Assembly (NCBI GenBank): GCA_002633005.1
Contig: NMRA01000022.1
Location: 929,357 to 993,356, forward strand
Length of the DNA: 64,000 bases
From: Phoronis australis
Lineage: Eukaryota > Phoronida > Phoronidae
Reading direction: 5' to 3'
Shown here piece by piece: positions 54,683 to 64,000 of this stretch. The notes under the pieces are model-generated. The model saw nothing but the letters and a program-made list of their open reading frames with translations, was not told the origin of the DNA and did not search any database. Position numbers and translations under genes: made by a program. How positions within the stretch are numbered: position 1 is the stretch's first letter; each line of letters begins with the position of its first letter.

Positions 54683-55842
54683 GACAACCCCAATATACAG
54701 GTTCAGAATTGAACTTATGGTTGTTTGTTAGTAATCGCCTCATGAGCTCTGCTTTCATACGATTGGCTACTTGAATAAAAATTCTAACAGCTGATTGGTT
54801 AATACTTAAGCATTTCTCATAAGCTTGATAAACTGCCCTCTAAAGAAGAAACATTAAACAAGTAAGTTGCTTGTTGTCATGGAGCGACGTTGCCAGGTGT
54901 CAAGGACATTGATTAGGATATGGACCGCGGGGGGGGGGGGGTTGCTCAACTTCAACATTTAGAATGGTGGATTAATTCGGTAAATGCACTACAAACGAAT
55001 TCTTTGCCCATGCAACCAAATTGCTCTTGTTCAGATCAAGTTGAGTTTACTCTTGTGTGATCATTCCCCAGGATTATTGAAATACCCCCAGCCGCGGACA
55101 TAAATTGTTACGGAATCAATAAAAGTATACGTTTTTGAGTACTGCTCTTTTTCCACGAACGGATTACTTTTTTTCACGGAAGCTCTCCTCAGATGGAGTC
55201 TTTATCAAGTTGTGGCCCCTTCTTAGTCTTATAGGGGTGGCAGGCCAATCTTCAATAAATTTCCAGTTTACATGACCAATACCAATTCAAAAACAGTACA
55301 ACACCAGGTGAAAATCTGAGTAATGTGACCCCCAGGACTTGGCTTGAGCTGTTCAGTCACAAGAAATGTAAAGAAAACACAGCTAACCCATTTGTGAGGT
55401 GCTTGCAAACCATGTATTTCATGTTGTTAGTATTGGTATATGGGACAGATCTGATATTCGACGATTGCTGAAAACAACACACAGAACAAATGTGGATAAT
55501 GTTTTAGAGACAAACCGATTGTTTGCTATACAATGTGTGTTACACATTACTGTATATACAGGCATCAACCCTTTGGGCACAGTGAAATCGTTTTACCAGG
55601 CGCATTAACCATTAAACGCATGAATAATTTTATTACATTATAACAGAAAATTTTACTCCAATATTAATTACTTATACTGGAAATTAATTGCTTTATCCCT
55701 GAATTAGGGACGTACTCGTGAAAAATATTAAAACTGAGAGTATTTTGTCAAACGCGACTTTCCTCTAGGAATTAATTATTCTGAAAATTCGGAGTAACTT
55801 ATTTTCTCCGGGAATTCCCTGTTTCATCCTAGAATAAATAAT
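54683..55842. repeat. 1.16-kb tandem duplication, second copy
   Basis: It begins gacaaccccaatatacaggt directly after the N at 54682, exactly as the first copy begins at 53517. Unique sequence resumes at 55843. Confidence 0.95.
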
Positions 55843-57030
55843 AAAACGGTTTAGACGGAGCTCTACAGAACATTTAATTATTACGTAAGCCATTAGTACA
55901 AGGTGTACGGTTTTCTCCTGTAAGGCATCAACGGCCCTGGAGTGACTTGAGAGTCGGTCAGTCTGAGGTTTGCGTGATTCATCCAAATCTTTACGAACAT
56001 GATTAAGGCAAGTCCATCATCTTATACAGGGTGTTTCAAAATCACGTTTTTACTTTCAATATATAAAAACACAAATTGTGCGACACGACTGCTTTGGAGT
56101 TCTAGGACACTGTAACGTGAAGGGTATCGCAAACCCCGTTGAACATTTTGTCGGAGTTTCAACTTCTCGGAAAAGTTAGCAGGATAATATGGTACGTAAT
56201 GTGCTATTAAGCCTTTCACTTGAAAACGAAAAGAGTAAAGCCGCCAAAGTAAAATTTCATCATTCCAAAGTTAGCTTGACGTCACTGATGGAAATGCCGC
56301 CATAGCAAGTGTGTTCATGTGCCGCAGGCCAAAATAAAACTATAGCTCGAGGCGCCCACTTGTTCACCAAGCGTTTGGCATCAACCGTTTTTTCGAGTTT
56401 TTCTTATTTAGAACGTGGCCTATACATTTGAGACAGTTTCAACAATAAGCGTCATGTTTTGGAAAGGTACATATACCTCTGGGGCCTGATTACATTCTCC
56501 ATAATCAATATGTTTTAATGAATGACTTTAAGGACTCGTGGATTTGGTGATATCATTTGTGCCCGGATAAAAAACCCAAGAAATTGGTTTAATTTAAATT
56601 CCATCCGTCTTATTCGTCAAAATTTGTTTCACTGAGCATCTTTCATACCAACTGACAGCACTGTGTCGCCAAGTTTTGGATATAAATTATTGTAAGCTTT
56701 CTGATTTAACGTAAACGCACAACTTAGGTTCCTGGACTACTTGGTCATCACCGGATGGCAGTTAAAAATTTCCCCATAAGCACTGAGGCCTATATGTAGG
56801 CCTACTGAATCGTCGTTATCAAGATCTATAGGAAGTTACAAAAAGAAAAAAAAACTTAGCTTTAATATAACATATTTACATGATCACAGTAGCTAAGTGC
56901 GATTGATTATCATTGATTTGGATCGAGGGAATAAGAGGAATTAAGGCGGAGTCAAATTCGTAACAATATTATGAATACCCCATGAAGTGCTATAAAGGGC
57001 CTGGGTTCCAGCATACTAACGCACAAGTTC
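55843..57030. other. intergenic, nothing recognised
   Basis: No coding or repeat feature can be supported beyond general AT-rich sequence. Confidence 0.4.
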
Positions 57031-57764
57031 TGGTGCCGGGTCGCATAAAACAGTTCACAATTCAGTGATTTTAGAGACAAAAAACACTTTAAAAATAGCT
57101 GAACATGCCATGTATGGAATATGTCACTCGAAAGTTAAGTTTCTGCAAATGCCTTCGTTGAAATCTAAGCGAGTGGCAATGGTGACGTCATCATCTGTAT
57201 CAGTGGTTCAATACGTCGACGCGTTTTATCTCAGGGATGACGCTAGGCAGATGCCGACGGTTATTGATGTCGTTAATCACAAAGTTAGCTCCTTGCAATA
57301 GCTAACATTTCGAATAAAGTAATTTCATTTACCGTGGTAGATCTCAAATCCCATACGGTATCATCATACCCACCGTTTACCTTAACCAATGGGGTTAGGA
57401 CCATTCTTATTTAGTGGGAATGTTCATAGCATGATATCCCATTTCTCATATCCGGTAAAGCAGTACAACCCGTAATGGCGATGCCTTTCCAGTTGTATGT
57501 CGTGAAATCGACTTAGTTGTCTGTGTTTTACTTGTGATATTTTCTTGTTGGTATATACTTCGGGATGTTTTATGAAAAGTTCCCTATTTATTTTTAACAA
57601 CTGAATACCAAGAGTCCAACGGAGACAAGTCTCATTTTGTATCAACTATAGAACAGAAAAGAACTATATAATCAGTGTTTTCACAAAGTCGACAAATGCG
57701 CTGAAAAATCAGGGAACATGGTTGACTCCCTACTGAGACTGTTTCATACATGCAACCGGGCACT
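57031..57764. mobile_element. DNA element with gtgccgggttgcatgaaa ends (mid-length)
   Basis: The left end tggtgccgggtcgcataaaa (57031) and right end ctgtttcatacatgcaaccg through ggcact (57764) are inverted complements. The right subterminal block (gttttatgaaaag, cagtgttttcac) matches the elements at 17351-19039 and 50722-51114. Confidence 0.65.
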
Positions 57765-58077
57765 GTTGCATTTGGAAGCTTTCTGTGTGTAGTAACACGC
57801 CTAGTAGGTAGTTTTTCACATTTTGACGCAAAACATTACGATATCAATTAATTCCACACTACAAATCAGTACGTAGGATAAGGTCATGACTGTCAATACC
57901 CGTGCTTCAGCCATATCTTTTGTGTTGTCCCCGTCATCTTATATTCAGCGTACCTTGCCAAGTTCATCGTACAGGTAAATATCGTGCCAGCCGACAGTAC
58001 ACAACCGTGACCTTTGTTGGTCATAAACTGAACGAGACAGAGATCCGATCATCCTGATCGAGAAGAAGGGCGGCACA

Positions 58078-60912
58078 ATGTTGAGTGTCTTGTTTAGAGT
58101 TGACATTTCAATCGTTGTCTTCATCATTATAGGATGCTTGGTTTCCAAAGGTAGGCTTTGTACAACTCACTTTTTCAAAAAGATGTATATAATGTTCATT
58201 ACATCACTTCGTACGCTCAAGGATTCGACGGGAACAACTCGTATAGGCTTAGTTGAGACTGTAAAACTGCATGGCGATAAAGACAGTTCATGCACCGCAC
58301 AGTTTCTGTTAGTTATATAAACATAGTTTGTACGGAAGTCAATTGCCTGCAGTAACATGCCACAACTAGGCCTATATACATTTTAACAAGATCAATCGGA
58401 CACCGACTTCCAGAGTCAACTACTGACGTGCGTGAATAGGATATATAATGACAAGGCCCCGCATAATGCGCCTGCCTGCGGTTTACTCGGCTGTACAGTC
58501 AGAGGGCCTGTATCAGGGAGTGCAACCAAATTTTACAACGGGCGCATACGCTTACCACACACCGCAAAAACTTGTAATACCACGCACAAAATCCCGCTCA
58601 CCACGGAAATGATGAACTCGACCAATCACAATCCTGCGTATAGGTGTACAAATTTTTATTACAATTATGGTGTACTCCACAGTGCGTGTTAGTGTTTCCA
58701 GTAAAGGCCCTTTCATGACTTAATTCCTGTCTGAGCGGAGCGTCGTCCTATAGGCCCTACTGCGGAGTTAACCGGACCGTTCTTACTGACTTCGATCAGT
58801 AAACGGTACTGAAGTAACACATCGTAGTTGTATCACAAGGTAGAACCGCACGCTAAGAATTTGGGAACATTAACATATATTAAGTGACAAAAAACTTATT
58901 TTGAAATCGATTGGTGATTATTAGAGCAAAATATAAGCAAATATTAGCGACGGCACTACCTTGTAATTGTTGACGATAGCAATGGCACCTGGCGATAACT
59001 TCGATAGGACCGAAGTTGACCGTTAATACTGTACTATAGTGCGAAGTTAACTGGCGATGTTAATTTCGATCCAGGATCGAAGTTAAGCGTTCATACTGAC
59101 CGCAACTCCCCCAAAACATCGACGCGTCGACGTTAATTCACATTCAATTTTGATTGTATAAATTTTGACTATTACAGAAACATAACATAAGAAATTATTG
59201 TTTTTGTGTCATAAACGCGACACATATATTCATCAAACCACCAATTCTCGTTCCAGGCGAGTGCCACGATAACACTCTGTCATGCTACGTCTGTGATGAC
59301 ACGGCCTGCGGGGACAGGTACATGCGACTGGAAGTTCACAAACAAAAGTGCAATGACGGACTCAACGTCTGTTTGAAATACAATTGTAAGTTAATGTTGA
59401 AATTTTAGTTCGTCAAAGTAATTCGAAATCTTACTTTGCAATATTTAGAGACATTTTTTAAAAATTCTATGAAAAGAATTCCTACTTAGTCCCGGCAAAT
59501 CGATTCAGTCAAAACGGAAGATGGCGACCTCTGAGATATCTAAAAAGAGCAGTATTACGTTTAGTTCTTTAATTCCTAGTAGTGCACCAACATGGCGTGC
59601 AGTGTGAACGTTACCATAGGAATATAGAACAAAGTGAATGGAAAATATAGGCTGCATAGTAGGATGCTTATAACGAAGGGCGCAGTTGTGAGATCTTGTG
59701 ATAGAGGAGTTTTATTGTAATCGCATGTGTTCTCAACTCGAAAGAACAATATTCCTGAGCGTGATGTTACGGATGTCGCTTATGGTAATTTGAACTACTA
59801 CTTCGTACATGTAGTGAACCCGTTTCGTTCAGTATTTCACGGCCTTTTAAGGACATGAATTCAGTCGTTAACAATGGGGTGAACAGGCCAAAACATAACA
59901 AAACTGGTTCTAGTATGTTTTTAGAAAATTCAGGTGCCATGATGGGATATTTTTAGTAGTTCATATTTCAAAAGTAAAATTACGTGAGGCAAGCTGAAAT
60001 GGATTGGGAACTCGAGATCCTTCTTTTTTTACCCAGCGCCACCTGATGTCAGCCAACAATACCATTTGGAACTGGACTATTGTTCTTTCTTTGTTGTTAT
60101 CCCCAGCATCCCCTGGTGCCACTTGGAATGGGCCGGGATCCTTCTTTTTACCCAACACCAATTGCGATTCCAACCAGTAATACTATAGCAACTTTAACTG
60201 TTACATTGTTCTTGTCAACTTAAAGGTGCAGGTATGAGTCTGGCGCATATCACTGAGCGAGAAGCACTGCTATTTTTTGCCTGCAGTTCTTACTATCATG
60301 GTTGAAGTGACGTTTTGTAACTATACAATTAGATAATCTTAAGTGGCGTTGCAATACAAATCCGTAACTTTACTGGATTCCCAATTTCAACTGTTAAACT
60401 AGTCGTTTCTTTTTCTGATGAATTGGCGTTATTTTTAGTTAATTCACCGCGTTTGGGTGTTTTATGAAAAATATAAGAGCCTGTGGAAAGAGGTCGTAAT
60501 TTGAAATAAATCTCTTAGCATTTCTGGTCGGCCATGCGGTATGATAAAAATGTAAACTTAACGTAAAACCATGAAAATCCATCGAAAGCACTATGTTCGG
60601 CCCACAAAAATTGAAAGTGAAGTTTGACCAGCAACTGAAGTAAAAAGATTTCTACCAAGTTTGAAAACTGTATCAATTTCTTCTTTTTCAGTCACAATTG
60701 TTGATCCAGGAAAAACGCCGAATACTAAAAACGTAATCGAGAGATTATGCGGAACAAAACAACCGAATTGGCAAGATGGCGGCTGTTTTCCGCATGGCGA
60801 CAAGACAGTATGCGTTTGCGAGGGCAGTTTTTGTAACAATGCTTTGAAATTAGAAACATCATTCATAATTGCGGTTATTGTCGCTATGCATTGGTGTTGC
60901 AAGTATCAGTAA
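58078..60912 (+). CDS. Ly6/uPAR-type three-finger protein, secreted, probably GPI-anchored (140 aa)
   Basis: Three exons with consistent phase-1 junctions: 58078-58150, 59257-59385 and 60692-60912. Exon 1 encodes a signal peptide of about 24 residues with the core ISIVVFIIIGCLV. The ectodomain has ten cysteines in LU spacing: 34, 37, 42, 56, 63, 87, 99, 108, 110 and 115. It starts CYVC and ends FCNN, the hallmark C-N of the fold. An extra Cys27 lies near the cleavage site. A sequon (Asn67-Phe-Thr) forms across the exon 2-3 junction. The C-terminal tail SFIIAVIVAM plus HWCCKYQ looks like a GPI-attachment signal, with an unusual Cys-rich polar end. The C-x-K-like centre and C-x-C near the end recall quiver/sleepless proteins, which modulate channels in insects, but function here is unknown. 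Candidate AATAAA signals lie at 61233 and 61243. Confidence 0.85.
58970..59125. repeat. short dispersed repeat with cgaagttaa blocks
   Basis: Recurrent ccgaagttgac, gcgaagttaac, ttaatttcgatcc and tcgaagttaagcgtt blocks match the segment at 24955-25095 (ttaatttcgattcaagacca, aagttaagtgttcccattga). It lies in intron 1 of the LU gene. The class is unknown. Confidence 0.4.
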
Positions 60913-61063
60913 TGGTGAAAAGAATAGTTTAATGTGATGTAATGTCCGTATTGACTCCTAAAAACGGTACTTGGAATCAAATACAATTCAACAGTGCGGA
61001 GCCTTAATATACCACAATGTGGACTGATTCCGAGGGCAATGTCAGATTGCAAAGACTTTGAAA

Positions 61064-61128
61064 GAGAGGGAGACAGGAGGAAGGGAGATGAAGATGTAGA
61101 AGGCGGAGGGCAAGAGGGATGGGGGGAG

Positions 61129-61172
<44 letters not shown>

Positions 61173-61202
61173 NAGGGAGGGAGGGAGGGGGTAGGGAAAG
61201 AG
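61064..61202. repeat. purine-rich low-complexity tract, (ga)n and (gagg)n
   Basis: Long GA dinucleotide and GGGA runs with one N at 61173. Confidence 0.95.
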
Positions 61203-61712
61203 ATAATAAGTTTATTAACTTACGTAAAAATTAATAAAATACAATAAAAAACAATTGGGTACATATGTAAGCCGGAGAACCTAAAAACAACAGCCGCTTC
61301 ATTGAGGAGGGTCGTAGCGTACATGCATCTACAGTTTAAAGCAACAGCAAAGTTAAGAAGTTTTAACTTCAATCTTACATTTTTATAATTAAAATTATTG
61401 GATATTAGTCAGACATGGGGTAAACGTTTAGAGACTGACATACGATATGGATAAAAGAAACTCTTGAATAAATATATCTGAAGGCTTAGGGTCCCACTGA
61501 AACGTCTGCTCAATGTCATCAACATTTGTTGAGAGATGTATAATTTTCAACATGTAAGAAGTTCAATGTTTTTCCCAATACAAGTCAACGTCTACTTATA
61601 TATGAGGCAACTCATACGCTAACATTTGGAGTTCAATTACTCCACCACCAAAACGAGCTCAAGCCAGACTGTGACTAACCGGTCCTAATCGATTCACAAA
61701 TTAATCAAAGGC
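61203..61712. other. non-coding, possibly a diverged LINE 3' end on the minus strand
   Basis: It starts with an A/T-rich taataagtttattaa segment like the tail of a minus-strand LINE. It contains no readable reverse transcriptase, so the assignment is weak. Confidence 0.2.
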
Positions 61713-61782
61713 AGTGCACCATAGGGGGCTGGAGGTTGGATAATACCCCCCCACTAATTTCTGTGCTGCGCCCCCCATGTTA
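61713..61782 (-). repeat. dispersed repeat family B, inverted copy
   Basis: It reads cagtgcaccatagggggctg, a C-run, then gtgctgcgccccccatg. This is the reverse complement of the element at 9989-10061. Confidence 0.65.
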
Positions 61783-63848
61783 ATGTGTTTGGCTTTAGCC
61801 TCGCTTCGAAAGAAAACCTAGTCGCTAATGTCTCGTCAGCCTCGTCCTGTGCCTCAAGATGGCGCTGATCAGTTCACCCATTTGAGACTTGGTTAAGCTC
61901 CACCCTCTTGCGAAAAGTCGCGTGACACCCGACAAACAAACAGGTTTACCCGACAACGTGTTGTTAGCAGGGTAAAATGGCGGCTTGGACACAAACGTGT
62001 GTAAAGAATGCTGCGTTTTGATAGGTCAATTAAGCCAGTCACTCAAGATCCTGCCATCGATAGCGATAGGTAAATTACATTCTGCGCAGTGATTGGCCGC
62101 CGCCTTGACGTTGTTAAAACAAAGGCAGATTTTGATTATTTTCACAGGCGTTGTGGCTGCTATTCATGAGGCAGAAAGCTTGTTTTGGTTATTGTTGAAA
62201 CAAAGATTGTGCGCGACTTATTTGCAATTCTTTTTTATTAAAACTTTCATAGAAATTGAACCGTTTTCGAATCAAAATACATCATTTTTTACAATAATTT
62301 AGACCTGAAATGCTGCAATATATCGTTAGTTTTCATTTTTATATTATACTGCAGAAAATTTCAAAGTTATATTACTCGTGATGTTCCGGCAATTTCCGTA
62401 AAAATGTGCCGAAATTCTGACACATTTGATTTCCCATAACCAAGCCTCACATGATGGCTAAACCGATCAGCGCCATCTTGAAGCTTGGGAACGAGGCTGA
62501 TGTCTCGTATAACTCCATTTTCAAAATTCAAAGACACCTAACATTTACTTTTGTTGAAAACAGCTGGTCGTTTGCCTTACATATCGTTCATTTTTTTACT
62601 TTGAAACTAGTACGCTAAGCAGGTGCGTTGATTACGACCACAATTATCTCTTCCAATACACATTCTGCCATGTCCATGAGCTCACTTCAATCTGTGACGG
62701 CGCCATCTACAGGTTCACCATTTACACCCGCTTGTACTGATATGAAGCTGCACTCACATTAGAATTTACGAGCCCATTAGCAAATCTTCTGAGTAAATCA
62801 AGCAGTAAGCGAATTTCTAAATAATTTGTAAGTGAAAGTCATCTTATCTTTTACAAACGGTTCACGTCAACGTATTTTGATTTGCACGTGGATTTAAAAT
62901 CCATATACGCCATCTTTGAAAAAAAGATTTCTGGCTCATGTTTTGAGGTGTAACCTTGTATGATTTTTTGTTCATTTTAAAAATGAGAGTTAGTGTTCAT
63001 AATTTTACATGGTAACTGGTCCATGAATTGCAGAATAGAGTTTATTGGTTGCTTCAACGAGATGGGCCTGCCGCTATCTTGCTTAATTGCAGGTTGAGTT
63101 TTCGTCTTCGGCATCAGTTGACCTACTTCGTGCTGTGTGGTACTTAAAATCATTGAAAAGTACTCAGGATAGATAGAAGACAGGAAAAGAAAAAGTTTAA
63201 GACACGCATATCATCTACGGGGTTATTGACACGCACTTGCAAGTGCAATTTTTACACACAAAATTCATTTGACTCATAAACGTATTAAAGAGTTCCCACC
63301 ATACATTTTTTTAGTTTTTGAGGTTTCAGTTAGCTAATGTGAAATGCATACCATAAAATCTAACACAATAAGCACTTTTTTGTGCCAAATAGTCGTGATT
63401 TTCCAATTTTGAAGAAAAACTAGTTATTTCCAGTTTTCTAGCCAAATTATCATCGGTAATGGATGGAAAACGTTTGGTCACTTGAAAATCAATTGCAATG
63501 GCGGAACACAGCAGGTCAGAAGACGAGGGCGATTTTGAGCGAGAAATGGAAAATCATTATGCAGACAGAGACAAAGATACTATAACCGTATAAAACCTTT
63601 GACAGAGAGGAGGGAGGGTATGGGCATCACACTCAAGTACTTGAAGTATCAGACAATGAATTCGGTTTCCCACTTAGCGAACTTTCGTCGACTTGAGGCC
63701 GCATATGAACTCGACTCACTTGCACGAGAAATGCTGCAGACCTAATGTGAGCCACAGCCAAGTGAACCAAGCAGTGGTCAAGATATTAACAAAATAGACA
63801 CTTATAATAATCACTGACAAAGGTCACAGTAAACCTGGGTCACTCATC
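61783..63848. other. non-coding, nothing recognised
   Basis: There are scattered gcgccatctt-like phrases (61860, 62470, 62700), among them aagatggcgctgatcag and its complement ctgatcag/cgatcagcgccatctt at 61857-61873 and 62464-62481. These could mark the ends of an inverted-repeat element of about 0.6 kb. No gene is evident. Confidence 0.35.
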
Positions 63849-64000
63849 AGTGGCGGATTTAGAGGGGGGCCAAGGGGACCATGTCCCCCTAAAATTCTTA
63901 TTCTCCCAGATTCCGGCAGTTCGGGGGTGCCAATGTCTGACGGGCAAAATCCTGGCTAATACTCTGCCCTGCCCCCCCAACTCAAAATCCTGTATCCGCC
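63849..64000 (-). mobile_element. dispersed repeat family A, inverted copy, runs to window end
   Basis: It starts cagtggcggatttagagggg and contains ggcagttcgggggtgccaat. It ends caaaatcctgtatccgcc. It is the complement of 7193-7329. Confidence 0.85.

Noticed and set aside
54166-55608. Duplicated 93- and 69-residue frames
   Set aside because: They lie in a duplicated non-coding segment, a small indel changes the frame start between copies, and no family is recognised.
58432-58692. 86-residue frame in intron 1 of the LU gene
   Set aside because: It has no family resemblance and sits wholly between well-supported exons.

Overview
This is animal nuclear DNA. Coding exons are separated by GT-AG introns, AATAAA signals occur, and degenerate LINEs, Tc1/hAT-like DNA transposons, MITEs and minisatellites are dense. 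The gene content (TPR-TIR innate-immunity-type proteins, a mitochondrial-type glycerol-3-phosphate acyltransferase, LC8 dynein light chain and a three-finger GPI protein) and AT-rich non-coding DNA fit a marine invertebrate deuterostome such as a hemichordate or cephalochordate. The species assignment is inference. The assembly is draft quality: two N gaps, a few single Ns, and two near-identical duplications placed exactly at gaps.

Layout. 0.6-3.7 kb holds a 37-bp minisatellite, a MITE and a decayed THAP zinc-finger gene on the minus strand. 4.0-6.6 kb and 12.5-15.3 kb hold two tandem paralogues on the plus strand. Each has a large single coding exon with N-terminal TPRs, a variable Ser-rich linker, C-terminal TPRs and a C-terminal TIR-like domain. 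The first copy carries one in-frame TGA; the second is open for 927 residues. 15.6-22.2 kb is intergenic: a LINE reverse-transcriptase relic, MITEs, a perfect 41-bp-arm hairpin and a 980-N gap flanked by a 590-bp false-looking duplication. 22.25-48.33 kb is one gene, a GPAM-like glycerol-3-phosphate acyltransferase. I could place 17 coding exons with consistent phases and all four acyltransferase motifs. One conserved C-terminal segment is not visible. Its introns carry four tandem-repeat arrays, LINE, Tc1, hAT-like and THAP relics, and nested MITEs.

49.7-51.1 kb holds two MITEs. 52.0-52.3 kb is an intact LC8 dynein light chain on the minus strand. 53.5-55.8 kb is a 1.16-kb tandem duplication split by a single N. 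58.1-60.9 kb is a three-exon gene for a 140-residue secreted, probably GPI-anchored Ly6/uPAR-type protein. The window ends in repeats.

The genes are unlinked in function: putative innate sensing or signalling (TPR-TIR pair), glycerolipid synthesis (GPAT), motor or hub adaptor (LC8) and a cell-surface LU protein. The best candidate for something under-described is the TPR-TIR tandem pair. Its TPR part and gene structure resemble vertebrate IFIT genes, but it ends in a TIR-like module.
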